Source of the DNA: Pseudomonas purpurea
GTDB taxonomy: Bacteria > Pseudomonadota > Gammaproteobacteria > Pseudomonadales > Pseudomonadaceae
DNA: 64,000 bases
Assembly: GCF_039908635.1 (NCBI RefSeq)
Contig: NZ_CP150918.1
Span: 2,971,001-3,035,000, forward strand
Direction of reading: 5' to 3'
Shown: piece after piece, positions 27,949 through 37,321 of the stretch
Numbering within the stretch: the first letter of the stretch is position 1
Layout: every line of letters starts with the position of its first letter
Notes under the pieces: model-generated
What the model saw: the letters and a program-made list of their open reading frames with translations, nothing else
Told to the model about the DNA's origin: nothing
Databases searched by the model: none
Position numbers and translations under genes: made by a program

Positions 27949-29511
27949 GTGCAAACCATTACCCGTATTGCCCTGACCGTAGGGCTCAGCACCCTGGCGT
28001 TAGGCACACTCAGTGCCGAAGCCGCCACCTCGTTGCGCGTTGCCCTCAACGCCGACATTCGCAGCACTGAACCGGGCGTCAACCGCGACGAAAACACCGA
28101 CGCGGTGATCCTGCACGTGGTCGAAGGCCTGGTGGCCTACCGCGAAGACGCCTCCGTCGGGCCGTTGCTGGCGAGCAAGGTCCAGGTGTCTGACGACGGC
28201 CTGGAATACCGCTTCATCCTGCGCGACGGGGTGAAGTTCCACAACGGCGCGACCCTCACCGCCGCCGACGTGCTCTGGACCTGGAAGCGCTACCTCGACC
28301 CAGCAACACAATGGCGCTGCCTGGCGGATTTCGATGGCCGCAGCGTCGCCAAAGTGGTCGACATCAGCGCGCCCGATCCCTTGACCGTGGTGTTTCGCCT
28401 GAGCCAGCCCAACGGCTTGTTCCTCGCCCAGATGGCGCGCTCGGACTGCGGCGGTACCGGCATCGTGCACCCCGCGTCCGCTGACGCCAGCGGCAAATGG
28501 CAGGCCCCGATCGGCACCGGCCCGTTCAAGTTCACCGAATGGAAACCGGGGCAGTACGTCGACCTCCAACGGTTTGCCGATTACAGCGCCCGCCCGGAAC
28601 CTGCCGCCGACGGCTACACCGGCAACAAACAGGCGTTTATCGATGACTTGCGCTTCATGGTGATTCCGGATGCGGCGTCAGCCAAAGCCGCGCTGCAATC
28701 GAAGGGCGTCGATGTGCTGCCCGATGTCACGGTCATGGACGCTCGCGAGTTGAGCGCCCTGCCCGGCATCAAGACTTCCAGCAGTTCGAACATGTCCCTT
28801 AACGCGTTGCTGTTCCAGACCCGCGACCCGCTGCTCAAGGACGTGCGCATCCGCCGCGCCATCGCGCTGTCCCTGGACAGCGAACACATGGTCCAGGCCC
28901 TCACCGAAGGCACCTCCCACGCCAACAACTCGGCAGTGCCCGACACCAGCCCCTACTACACCGATGTCCAGAAGCAAGGTTTCAAAGCCAACATCGAGGA
29001 AGCCAAGCGCCTGCTCAAGGAAGCGGGTTACCACGGCCAGCCGTTGAAGATCATCACCAACAAGCGCTACCAGAGCGTGTTCGACATGGCCGTGCTCAGC
29101 CAGGCGATGGCCCAGGCCAGTGGCTTGAACATCGACATCGAAACCCTGGAATGGGGCACGCAACTGGAGCGCTACCAAAGCGGTGCCTATCAGATCATGG
29201 CGTTCTCTTATTCGGCGCGCTTCGATGCAGCGCTGAACTTCGAGTCGATCATGGGTGACAAGAACCAGCAGCCGCGCAAGGTCTGGGACAACCCCGAAGC
29301 CCAGGGCTGGATGCTTGAATCCATGCGCGAGCGCGACCCGGTCAAGCGTCAGGCGTTGTTCAACCAACTGCATCACCAACTGCTCGAGGATGTGCCGATG
29401 GTGGTGATGTACAACGGCAGCACCCTCGGTGCCTTCCAGGACAAGGTTCAGGGATATCGCTCCTGGCCCATCGCCAAACCACGCCTGTGGGGCGTGAAAC
29501 TGGCCGAATAG
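27949..29511 (+). CDS. peptide ABC transporter, periplasmic binding protein
   Basis: This 520-residue family-5 solute-binding protein starts at a GTG and has a signal peptide ending near LSAEAA. It shows NADIRSTEPGVNRDENTDAV, then YRFILRDGVKFHNGATLTAADVLW, the family signature. GTGPFKFTEWKPGQYV and the C-terminal lobe are complete. Members bind oligopeptides, opines, glutathione or nickel complexes. It is the first of four transporter genes in a row. Confidence 0.9.
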   Translation: MQTITRIALTVGLSTLALGTLSAEAATSLRVALNADIRSTEPGVNRDENTDAVILHVVEGLVAYREDASVGPLLASKVQVSDDGLEYRFILRDGVKFHNGATLTAADVLWTWKRYLDPATQWRCLADFDGRSVAKVVDISAPDPLTVVFRLSQPNGLFLAQMARSDCGGTGIVHPASADASGKWQAPIGTGPFKFTEWKPGQYVDLQRFADYSARPEPAADGYTGNKQAFIDDLRFMVIPDAASAKAALQSKGVDVLPDVTVMDARELSALPGIKTSSSSNMSLNALLFQTRDPLLKDVRIRRAIALSLDSEHMVQALTEGTSHANNSAVPDTSPYYTDVQKQGFKANIEEAKRLLKEAGYHGQPLKIITNKRYQSVFDMAVLSQAMAQASGLNIDIETLEWGTQLERYQSGAYQIMAFSYSARFDAALNFESIMGDKNQQPRKVWDNPEAQGWMLESMRERDPVKRQALFNQLHHQLLEDVPMVVMYNGSTLGAFQDKVQGYRSWPIAKPRLWGVKLAE

Positions 29512-29521
29512 GAGGTTGATC

Positions 29522-30463
29522 ATGCTGCGATTTATCGCTCAACGCCTGGCATTGTCCGTGCCGACGCTGCTGCTGATTTCGGTGGTGGTGTTTGCCCTGA
29601 TCCGCTTCATTCCCGGCGATCCGGCGCTGCTGATGCTCGGCGACATGGCCGACCCGCAAAGCCTGACCGCCGCCCGCGAAGCACTCGGGCTGGACCGTTC
29701 CATCGGCGTGCAATTCGTCTACTGGCTGCAATCGGTGCTCAGCGGTGACCTGGGTGTTTCGATCACCAGCAAGCAGCCGGTGCTGGAACTGATCCTGGAC
29801 CGCTTCTCGGTCAGTGCGAGCATCGTGCTGGTGGCGGTGTTCCTCGCGGCGCTGATTGCAGTGCCTGCCGGGCTGTTTGCCGCGTGGAAGCAGAACAGCC
29901 CGCTGGACCTGGGGCTGGTGACCGGCGCAACCCTGTTGCTGTCGATCCCCAGTTTCTGGCTCGGGTTGCTGTTGCTCTACGCCTTCGGCATCAAGCTCAA
30001 CTGGTTGCCAGTGGTGGGTTACGTGCCATTCGCGCAGAACCCAGGGTTGGCCGTCACCTATCTGGTGCTGCCGATTGTCACCCTGACCCTGGTGGAACTC
30101 GGCGCCATCACCCGCATGGCCCGGGCCAGCACCATCGAAGTGCTGCGCCTGGAATACATCGCCCATGCGAGGGCCAAAGGTTTGTCCGAACGGGCGGTGT
30201 TGTGGCGGCACGCCTTGCCCAACGCCTTTGCACCGACCTGGACCTTGATCGGCCTGATTCTCGGCAACCTGCTGGGGGGCATCGCGGTGCTGGAAACCGT
30301 GTTCACCCTCCCCGGCATCGGCCGCCTGATGGTGGATGCGATCTACGCCCGTGATTACCCCGTGCTGCAAGGCTGCCTGCTGTTGATCACCTTTATCTAC
30401 GTGATGGTCAACCTGCTGGTGGACCTGCTCTACCCACTCTTCGACCCACGGGTGAAGTTATGA
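29522..30463 (+). CDS. peptide ABC transporter permease (DppB type)
   Basis: This 313-residue permease starts at the ATG at 29522 after GGAGG. It has the DppB-type N-terminus (MLRFIAQRLALSVPTLLLIS, then ALIRFIPGDPA) and an EAA loop with EYIAHARAKGLSERAVLWRH. It ends 4 bases into the next permease gene, so the two are coupled. It forms half of the importer channel. Confidence 0.93.
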   Translation: MLRFIAQRLALSVPTLLLISVVVFALIRFIPGDPALLMLGDMADPQSLTAAREALGLDRSIGVQFVYWLQSVLSGDLGVSITSKQPVLELILDRFSVSASIVLVAVFLAALIAVPAGLFAAWKQNSPLDLGLVTGATLLLSIPSFWLGLLLLYAFGIKLNWLPVVGYVPFAQNPGLAVTYLVLPIVTLTLVELGAITRMARASTIEVLRLEYIAHARAKGLSERAVLWRHALPNAFAPTWTLIGLILGNLLGGIAVLETVFTLPGIGRLMVDAIYARDYPVLQGCLLLITFIYVMVNLLVDLLYPLFDPRVKL

Positions 30464-31317
30464 CCGCCTCGATGCCTCCTGTGACCTTGAGTGCCCGTCG
30501 TCCGCTGCGCTGGCCACCGGCCAACGCGCTGATTGGCGGCACGCTGCTGGTGATACTGATTGTCATGGCCCTGATGGGTGTGTTCTGGACGCCGTTCGAT
30601 CCGCTGCAAATCGACCTGCTGTCACGGCTCAAGGCCCCTTCGCAGGTGCACTGGCTGGGCACCGACGAGTTTGGCCGCGACGTGTTCAGCCGCTTGATCA
30701 TCGGTGCGCGCACCAGTTTGTGGATCAGCCTGCTCACCGTGTGCCTGGCGCTGTTTTTCGGCAGCCTGATCGGCATGCTCGCCGGGTTCCTGCGGGGCTG
30801 GACCGACCGCGTACTGATGATGGTCAACGATGCGCTGCTGGCCTTCCCCGGCATTCTGATGGCGCTGGGGCTGATGGCGATCATCGGCGCGAGCCAGTAC
30901 GGCATCGTGCTGGCCTTGAGCATCGCCTACACGCCGTCAGTGGTGCGGGTGGTGCGCGGCAGTGTGCTGTCCTTGCGTGAACGCGAGTTCATCGAGGCCT
31001 CCCGGGTGATCGGCAACTCGGAGCTGTACACGCTGTTCCGGCACATCGCCCCCAACTGCGTCGCCCCGTTGTGCGTGCTGGCCACCAGCATGTTCGGCTG
31101 GACCCTGCTGTCGGAAAGTGCCCTGAGCTTCCTCGGGCTGGGCGTTCCGCCACCCGCAGCGACCTGGGGCAACATGCTTGCCGCCAGCCGCCCCTACATT
31201 GCCAGTGCCGCGTGGCTCGGCCTGTTCCCGGGGTTGTTCATCGCCCTGGCACTGGTTGCCATCAACCTGTTCGGCGACGCCTTGCGCGACCGCCTCGACC
31301 CGCGAATGAGCCGATGA
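30460..31317 (+). CDS. peptide ABC transporter permease (DppC type)
   Basis: This 285-residue permease has the DppC N-terminal block with FDPLQIDLLSRLKAPSQVHW, then LGTDEFGRDVFSRLIIGAR, and the EAA loop EFIEASRVIGNSELYTLFRH. It overlaps both neighbours by ATGA-type junctions and is the second half of the channel. Confidence 0.93.
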   Translation: MTASMPPVTLSARRPLRWPPANALIGGTLLVILIVMALMGVFWTPFDPLQIDLLSRLKAPSQVHWLGTDEFGRDVFSRLIIGARTSLWISLLTVCLALFFGSLIGMLAGFLRGWTDRVLMMVNDALLAFPGILMALGLMAIIGASQYGIVLALSIAYTPSVVRVVRGSVLSLREREFIEASRVIGNSELYTLFRHIAPNCVAPLCVLATSMFGWTLLSESALSFLGLGVPPPAATWGNMLAASRPYIASAAWLGLFPGLFIALALVAINLFGDALRDRLDPRMSR

Positions 31318-32969
31318 TCATGCCCTGTTCAACCCCGCTGCTCCAGGTAGACCATTTACTGATCCGTGCCGGCGCCGATGGCCCGTTGGCGGTCAACGAT
31401 CTGAGCTTCACCGTGGCCCCCGGCGAAATTGTCGCGCTGGTGGGCGAGTCCGGTAGCGGCAAGACCATGGCCGCCCGGGCGGCCATCGGTTTGTTGCCGT
31501 TGCCGATGGAGGTTTGCGGCGGCGCCATCCGCTTCGAGGGCAAGGACCTCAATCAGCTCGGCACCGCCCAACTGCGCGACATCCGGGGGGCGCGCATCGG
31601 CATGGTGTTCCAGGAACCCATGGTCTCGCTCAACCCGGCCATCCGGATCGGCGAGCAAATGGCCGAAGGCTTGCGCCTGCACACCGACCTCGACAAGGCG
31701 CAGATCCGCGAACGCTGCGTCGACATGCTCACCCGCATTGGGATCGCCGACCCCGAGCGCTGCCTGGGCGCCTATCCCCATGAGTTCTCGGGCGGCATGC
31801 GCCAGCGGATCATGCTCGCCTCGGTGATGCTGCTGCGCCCGGCGCTGCTGATTGCCGACGAGCCGACCACCGCCCTCGACTGCCTGGCGCAACTGGACGT
31901 CATCGAGTTAATGCTGCAACTGACCCGCGAACAAGGCACGGCCATTCTGTTCATCAGCCATGATTTGTCGCTGGTGGCGCGCTACGCCCATAAAGTCGTG
32001 GTCATGCGTCACGGCCAAGCCGTTGAGCACGGCTCGATCAGCAACATTTTGCTGGCCCCGCAGCACGCCTACACCCGCCAGTTGCTCGAAGCGCTGCCCA
32101 AACGTGGCGAACTGGCGGCGTTGCCAGCGGCGGACAAACCCTTGGTGGAAATCACCGACGTCAGCATCGAGCACCCTGGCCACGCACGTTTCTGGGGTAA
32201 AAGCGTGCCCAAACGGGCGGTTCACAGCGCCAACCTGTGCATTGCACCGGGTGAAACCCTGGCGCTGGTGGGCGGCAGCGGCTCAGGCAAAACCACCCTG
32301 GGGCGTGCGCTCGTGGGGCTGGTCAAACCCTGCGTCGGGGAAATCCGCTTCAAGGGTGTCGACATTCTCAAGGCCGGCCAACGGGACCATCGGCTGCAAT
32401 GCCAGATGATCTTTCAGGACCCCTACTCGTCCCTCGATCCGCGCATGCGTATCGGCGAAACCCTGGCCGAACCCCTGCGGCACCTGCCAGAACTCAGCAC
32501 CCATCAGAAAAACGAGCGCGTGGCCGCGACGCTGATAGACATTGGGTTGTCAGCCGACTTCATGAACCGCTTCCCTCACCAGCTCTCGGGCGGGCAACGC
32601 CAACGCGTGGCCATCGGTCGAGCGCTGGTGCGCCACCCGCAGCTGGTGATCGCCGACGAGCCGATTTCCGCCCTGGACATGACCATCCAGAAACAGATTC
32701 TCGAACTCTTCGAGCGCTTGCAGGCGCAGTACGGTTTCGCGTGCCTGTTCATCTCCCATGACCTGGCCGCCGTCGAACGCATCGCCCACCGCGTGGCCGT
32801 GATGCATCAGGGCCGCGTGGTGGAAATCGGCAGCCGCGAGGCGATCTTCGATACGCCGCAACACCCTTACACCCGCCAGCTACTGGCCGCTGCGAGCCCG
32901 CTGGAGCAACTGGCGGGCGGTGGTTACCGGTTGCGGCCCAAGCCCGCAGCGTTAACGCCCACACCTTAG
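31314..32969 (+). CDS. peptide ABC transporter ATPase, fused DppD-DppF type
   Basis: This 551-residue protein holds two complete ABC ATPase domains. The first has VGESGSGKT, LTRIG...FSGGMRQRIMLAS and LLIADEPTTALD. The second has VGGSGSGKTTLGRALVG, HQLSGGQRQRVAIGRALV and VIADEPISALDMTIQ. The fusion supplies both nucleotide-binding subunits in one chain. The ATG at 31314 overlaps the permease stop; another in-frame ATG lies two codons later. Confidence 0.93.
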   Translation: MIMPCSTPLLQVDHLLIRAGADGPLAVNDLSFTVAPGEIVALVGESGSGKTMAARAAIGLLPLPMEVCGGAIRFEGKDLNQLGTAQLRDIRGARIGMVFQEPMVSLNPAIRIGEQMAEGLRLHTDLDKAQIRERCVDMLTRIGIADPERCLGAYPHEFSGGMRQRIMLASVMLLRPALLIADEPTTALDCLAQLDVIELMLQLTREQGTAILFISHDLSLVARYAHKVVVMRHGQAVEHGSISNILLAPQHAYTRQLLEALPKRGELAALPAADKPLVEITDVSIEHPGHARFWGKSVPKRAVHSANLCIAPGETLALVGGSGSGKTTLGRALVGLVKPCVGEIRFKGVDILKAGQRDHRLQCQMIFQDPYSSLDPRMRIGETLAEPLRHLPELSTHQKNERVAATLIDIGLSADFMNRFPHQLSGGQRQRVAIGRALVRHPQLVIADEPISALDMTIQKQILELFERLQAQYGFACLFISHDLAAVERIAHRVAVMHQGRVVEIGSREAIFDTPQHPYTRQLLAAASPLEQLAGGGYRLRPKPAALTPTP

Positions 32970-32989
32970 TTCCCCCCAGGCCAGACCTT

Positions 32990-33017
32990 GGCGCCGTCGA
33001 AGTGGTTCGACGGCGCC
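32990..33017 (+). other. strong intercistronic hairpin between the ABC ATPase and oprD-like genes
   Basis: GGCGCCGTCGAA pairs perfectly with TTCGACGGCGCC around a GTGG loop. No U-run follows, so it is more likely an RNA stabiliser or partial attenuator than a full terminator. It lies 54 bases before the porin start. Confidence 0.55.
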
Positions 33018-33071
33018 CACGGCGAAGCCATGCCCAAAAAACAACAAAAAGCCCTCACAGGAGCCAACACC

Positions 33072-34346
33072 ATGAACGCAAAACTCATCCACCACCTGAC
33101 GTTGATCGGCAGCACCAGCCTGCTGCCGATGGTCGCCCAAGCGGAATTCATCAAGGACAGCAAAGCCAGCCTCGACTTGAAAAACTACTACTTCAACCGT
33201 GATTACCGTGAAGGCGAAGGTCAGTCCAAGCGCGACGAGTGGGCACAAGGTTTTCTGCTGAACCTGCAATCGGGTTTCACCGAAGGCCCCTTGGGTTTTG
33301 GGCTGGACGCCCTCGGCATGCTCGGGGTGAAACTCGATTCGAGCCCCGATCGCTCCGGCAGCGGCCTGCTTTCGCGCGATAACGAGCCCGAACCGGGCAA
33401 ACCCAGCTACGCCCGCCGCGCCCATGACAGCTATTCCAAACTCGGCCTGACCGCCAAGGCCCGCTACGCCAAAAGCGAATTGCGCCTGGGCCACTTGCTG
33501 CCGGATTTGCCGCTGCTGCAACCCAACACCAGCCGGGTGCTCCCGCAAACGTTCGAAGGTGGGCAACTGACCTCCACCGACATCCAGGGCCTGACCCTGC
33601 GCGGCGGGCAGATCGACCGGGTCAAACAACGTGAATCCACCAACTACGAAAAAATGGGCCTCACCAGCCAGAGTGGCGCATACAAGAGTTCGGCCAAAAG
33701 TGATCGGTTCCGGTTTGGCGGCGCTGAGTATCAGTTCACGCCGACCCTGACCGGCAGTTATCACTACGCTCAGCTTGAAGACATCTACCAGCAGCACTTC
33801 TTCGGCCTCAAGCACAGCCTGCCGCTGGGCGGCGGGAACCTGAGGACCGACATTCGTTACTTCAGCGCCGATGACGCGGGCACCGGGCTGGCCGGCAAGG
33901 TCGACAACCGGGCCTTGAGTACCCGCGTGATGTACGCGATGGCCGGACACTCCATTGGCGGCGGTTACCAGGAACAGTTTGGCGAGACACCGTTCACCTA
34001 CGTCGACGGCACCAACACTTACCTGTTCACCGAGTACCAGTTGAGCAACTTCTCCCAGGCCAAGGAACGCGCCTGGCATGCCCGGTACGACTTTGATTTC
34101 GCCAGCCTCGGGGTTCCGGGCCTGCTGTTTTCAACGCGCTATGCCAAGGGCGATCACGCGCAAGTCCGTAAGTTTGTCGGTGAAGGTCGGGAATGGGAGC
34201 GCGACATCGATCTGGGCTACACCATCCAGAGCGGCCCGCTCAAAGACGTCAGCGCCCGCTGGCGTAACGGGTTGAGCAAAAGCAACTACCAGCGCGACAC
34301 CAATGAAAACCGACTGGTCCTGAGTTACACCGTCAAGCTCTGGTAG
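33072..34346 (+). CDS. OprD-family outer-membrane porin
   Basis: This 424-residue protein has a signal peptide ending about MVAQA, then FIKDSKASLDLKNYYFNRDY, the N-terminal block of OprD/OccD/OccK channels. It ends in LSYTVKLW, a C-terminal beta-strand with a terminal aromatic residue as BAM substrates need. These porins admit small carboxylates, amino acids or peptides. Standing after a peptide importer, it likely provides outer-membrane entry for the same substrate. Confidence 0.92.
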   Translation: MNAKLIHHLTLIGSTSLLPMVAQAEFIKDSKASLDLKNYYFNRDYREGEGQSKRDEWAQGFLLNLQSGFTEGPLGFGLDALGMLGVKLDSSPDRSGSGLLSRDNEPEPGKPSYARRAHDSYSKLGLTAKARYAKSELRLGHLLPDLPLLQPNTSRVLPQTFEGGQLTSTDIQGLTLRGGQIDRVKQRESTNYEKMGLTSQSGAYKSSAKSDRFRFGGAEYQFTPTLTGSYHYAQLEDIYQQHFFGLKHSLPLGGGNLRTDIRYFSADDAGTGLAGKVDNRALSTRVMYAMAGHSIGGGYQEQFGETPFTYVDGTNTYLFTEYQLSNFSQAKERAWHARYDFDFASLGVPGLLFSTRYAKGDHAQVRKFVGEGREWERDIDLGYTIQSGPLKDVSARWRNGLSKSNYQRDTNENRLVLSYTVKLW

Positions 34347-34363
34347 ACCGCTCGCGGACAGCT

Positions 34364-34413
34364 CCTAATGCCAGTCAGATAAAGATTGCGCACTTTATCA
34401 GGCTGACATTAGG
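34364..34413. terminator. long inverted repeat between oprD-like and DinB-like genes
   Basis: A 21-base arm at 34364-34384 (CCTAATGCCAG...) pairs with 34393-34413 with 18 of 21 matches around an 8-base loop. A perfect 12-base palindrome, AGGGCTAGCCCT, at 34411-34422 overlaps its end. It lies between convergent genes and could be a bidirectional terminator or the remnant of a small mobile repeat. Confidence 0.5.
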
Positions 34414-34421
34414 GCTAGCCC

Positions 34422-35003
34422 TCACGGGTTCCACACCTGATCTTCCGTCCACCCCAATTCAGCAAAGTCCTGCGCCCGTAACCCGGCCTCTCCGGCGCAG
34501 AAGAATTCGTCCAGTTGCGGCGGTTCGACCGAGGTGCCGCTGAGCATGGCGTGCACCTGGCCGCGATGATGGAGCTGGTGTTCAAACAGGTGTGACAGCA
34601 TGCGCAACCGCGTGTCGCGCTGCGGGTTGTCACGGGCGATGGTCACGATGCGGCCCATGTCTGCGTCTTGCAGGAGCTTGCAGTACGCAATCAAACGCTG
34701 GTCCACCTGCGCCTGTTCAGCCTTCAGGGCGGCGTGGGTTTGAAACGGTTCGTCTTTCTCGAAAAATACATAGCAATCGGGATGGGGCGCTTCACCGCGC
34801 AACTCGCGCTCCAGCGCATCCACGTAGAACCAGTCACAGGTCAGGATGTGGTTCAGGGTGGCCCTGATGGTCGGGAAAAAACTCACCCTCGGTGCCACGA
34901 ACTCAGCCAGGCTCAACTGCGCGCACGCTTTGGCCAACCGGTGATTGGCCCAGGCGTTCTGATAAGCCATGGTCAGTAGATGGTGGGACAAGGGCTGCTG
35001 CAT
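34422..35003 (-). CDS. DinB-family protein
   Basis: This 193-residue four-helix-bundle protein begins with LLTMAYQNAWANHRLA. It has the three metal-binding His expected of the DinB/YfiT group: NHILTCDWFYVDAL, and HLFEHQLHHRGQVHAML with two. The family includes thiol transferases and metal-dependent hydrolases; none can be assigned here. It starts 3 bases after zapE on the same strand. Confidence 0.87.
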   Translation of the reverse strand: MQQPLSHHLLTMAYQNAWANHRLAKACAQLSLAEFVAPRVSFFPTIRATLNHILTCDWFYVDALERELRGEAPHPDCYVFFEKDEPFQTHAALKAEQAQVDQRLIAYCKLLQDADMGRIVTIARDNPQRDTRLRMLSHLFEHQLHHRGQVHAMLSGTSVEPPQLDEFFCAGEAGLRAQDFAELGWTEDQVWNP

Positions 35004-35005
35004 GG

Positions 35006-36142
35006 TTACACCTCTTGCGGACTGAAAGACTCGGCAAAGCGTTGTAATTGCATTTCTCGTAAGCGGCTAAGGGTGCGGCGAAACGGGAATTCCAGGTAAC
35101 CCTCGGTGTACAGCGCTTCCATCGGCACCTGGGCTTCAAGGTACAGCGGCACTTTGCGGTCGTAACATTCGTCGACCAGCGCAATAAACCGCCGCACGCT
35201 GTCGTCGTGTACCGACAACTGCGGCAACTCACGGTCGCCTGCCACCACCCGCTCCGCGCTGTCTTCAGTGCCTCGGGCGATACGTCCGGGGCGTTGGTGC
35301 GCGCTGAGGTTGGGCACTTCGCTCAACAGAATAGCCGTGAAGCGGTCGCATATCGCCATGAAGTCCATCGCGGCAAAGGGCTGTTCACACAAGTCGGCAT
35401 AGCGACACCACAACACCGTGTCACCGCTCTGCACCGCCACTACGGAGCGGTAACCCACGCTCACCGGCGCACGGCTCACCGCTTGGCCTTCGGTCAACTG
35501 CCTGAACACTGGCTCCAGCGCACTCGGCTGGCCGGGCGTGGACACCCAGTAACGCTGAAACCCGGCCCCCGGATGCAAGCGATGGTCTTCACCTCCGTCG
35601 ACCGGCATCACTCGCATGTGGCTCTGGATGGCGGCAATGGCCGGCAGGAAGCGGTCACGGTTGAAACCGTCGGCATAGAGCTGTTCCGGTGGTTGATTGG
35701 AAGTGCTGACCACCACCACGCCGTGTTCGAACATCACCTGGAACAACCGGCCGAGAATGATCGCATCGCCGATGTCATTGACGAACAACTCGTCGAAACA
35801 CAGTACCCGCACGTCCTCGCTCAACTCGCGGGCCAGGGCTTTCAACGGGTCTGCGATGCCGCTCAGTTGGAACGAACGCTGGTGGACCCACCCCATGAAA
35901 TGGTGAAAGTGCTGTCGCCGGGCCGGGACCCGCAGGGTTTGGTGGAATTGGTCCATCAACCAGGTCTTGCCACGCCCGACCGGCCCCCACAGGTACACGC
36001 CCATCACCGGCGTTCGCCCCTGATGCAAGGCTGCATGGCACTGCTGGAGCGCCTGAACGGCGTGCTCCTGAGCCGCGTCCGGGACAAAACCCTTTTGCTC
36101 AATGGCATGGTGATAGGCGCTGAGGGGCGAGTCGAAGGTCAT
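35006..36142 (-). CDS. zapE: cell division protein ZapE (AFG1-like ATPase)
   Basis: This 378-residue P-loop ATPase has Walker A GPVGRGKT (53-60), FHHFMGWVHQR, Walker B VLCFDELFVND and TSNQPPEQLYADGFNRDRFLPAI, the AFG1/ZapE family pattern. ZapE associates with the Z-ring in E. coli and destabilises FtsZ polymers under stress. Unlike in many gammaproteobacteria, it is not next to rplM-rpsI here, so this may be a second AFG1-type paralogue. Confidence 0.88.
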   Translation of the reverse strand: MTFDSPLSAYHHAIEQKGFVPDAAQEHAVQALQQCHAALHQGRTPVMGVYLWGPVGRGKTWLMDQFHQTLRVPARRQHFHHFMGWVHQRSFQLSGIADPLKALARELSEDVRVLCFDELFVNDIGDAIILGRLFQVMFEHGVVVVSTSNQPPEQLYADGFNRDRFLPAIAAIQSHMRVMPVDGGEDHRLHPGAGFQRYWVSTPGQPSALEPVFRQLTEGQAVSRAPVSVGYRSVVAVQSGDTVLWCRYADLCEQPFAAMDFMAICDRFTAILLSEVPNLSAHQRPGRIARGTEDSAERVVAGDRELPQLSVHDDSVRRFIALVDECYDRKVPLYLEAQVPMEALYTEGYLEFPFRRTLSRLREMQLQRFAESFSPQEV

Positions 36143-36190
36143 ACCGGCCGTGCATCCAAGCGGAAAAGGCCGGAGTATGCCACGTGTGCC

Positions 36191-36532
36191 TTACAGCGAA
36201 ATATCCAGCCGCACGATCTTGCCCTGCTCATTCAGGCGGAACACATAACGCAAGGCCTGCGGGCTGCCGGGAAACGTCCCGGAGATCAGGTTATTGAGCA
36301 GCACTTTGCCGGTGCGCTGCTGCACCTCGAGTACTTCGACCCGTGGCTGATAGCGCCGGGCAGTGTCTTCCATCCAGTGCGCGATGGCCTGGGTGCCGAC
36401 CTGATGCGCGCCTTCATCGAAGACGTTGGCATCCTCGGCGAAGAAACTGGCGACCGCCGAGCTGTCGCGCGCGTTGGCGGCGGCAATGTAAGCGGCGATG
36501 GCCGGGGCCAGTGAAACGGCTGGGTTCGACAT
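36191..36532 (-). CDS. SnoaL-like / NTF2-fold protein
   Basis: This 113-residue protein fits a single SnoaL-like domain: IAAYIAAANARDSSAVASFF, AEDANVFDEG, then HWMEDTARRYQPRVEVLEV and FRLNEQGKIVRLDISL. Many such small proteins are stress-linked or polyketide-cyclase-like, but nothing here fixes a substrate. It is followed upstream by the YafY/WYL regulator on the same strand, 51 bases away. Confidence 0.8.
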   Translation of the reverse strand: MSNPAVSLAPAIAAYIAAANARDSSAVASFFAEDANVFDEGAHQVGTQAIAHWMEDTARRYQPRVEVLEVQQRTGKVLLNNLISGTFPGSPQALRYVFRLNEQGKIVRLDISL

Positions 36533-36583
36533 GGTGGGGCTCCTTGTTGAGTGTGACTGGAGCCATGCTAGAACAGCGGCGTG

Positions 36584-37321
36584 TCAGTTCTTGTCAGGAG
36601 TGAAACGCCCGGCTTCATCCAGTTGCATCAACGTGTGCCACGTCCGCAGCAAGTCGCTGCGCCGCCCCGGATAACGCTCGCCTTGCACGTTGGCGGCGGC
36701 GATCCGGTCGGTACGAAACGTCCGATAAGCGCTGCGTAATTCGCACCAGGCAACAATCACCCGCACCTCGTTGAAAAAACCCAGCGCCAGTGGCCAGATC
36801 AGCCGTTGGCTGGGGACCTGATTCACGTCGGCGTAGTCGATGTGCAGCTTCTCTTGACCGCGAATGGCCAGCCGAAACACGTGCAGCGCCACGGCATTCT
36901 GCGGATAACCAAAGCAGGGCGACCCTGCCAGCACGGTCGGGTTGCGCAAGGCGTCCTGCGCGGCGGGCGCCAGCACAGCGGCGATCTTGGCCAGCGCATC
37001 GGCGGCGGCTTTGCTCAACACTTCGTCGCCACGCTGGTCGACGTAACGCAAGCCCAGCACGATGGCCTCGGTTTCATCGGCATTGAGCATCAAGGGCGGC
37101 AGAAACAACCCGCTGCGCAGCACGTAACCCACCCCCGCCTCGCCATAAATCGGCGCGCCCAACGCTGTCAGCTCGGCGATGTCGCGGTACAGCGTGCGCT
37201 CGGAAATCTCCAGTTCACTGGCCAGCACCGCCGCCGTCACCGGGCGACTTTTACCGCGCAAGACTTGCAACAAGGTCAACAATCGAGAAGTCCGCGACAC
37301 GGCAGGCACGCTCTGGGGCAA
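36584..37321 (-). CDS. YafY-type HTH/WYL-domain transcriptional regulator
   Basis: This 245-residue regulator has an N-terminal helix-turn-helix (VTAAVLASELEISERTLYRD, then IAELTALGAPI) and a WYL domain with LHIDYADVNQVPSQRLIWPL, then WCELRSAYRTFRTDRI. The YafY family represses or activates neighbouring genes. The SnoaL-like gene downstream is the natural target. It is divergent from the DUF6124 leader. Confidence 0.9.
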   Translation of the reverse strand: MPQSVPAVSRTSRLLTLLQVLRGKSRPVTAAVLASELEISERTLYRDIAELTALGAPIYGEAGVGYVLRSGLFLPPLMLNADETEAIVLGLRYVDQRGDEVLSKAAADALAKIAAVLAPAAQDALRNPTVLAGSPCFGYPQNAVALHVFRLAIRGQEKLHIDYADVNQVPSQRLIWPLALGFFNEVRVIVAWCELRSAYRTFRTDRIAAANVQGERYPGRRSDLLRTWHTLMQLDEAGRFTPDKN

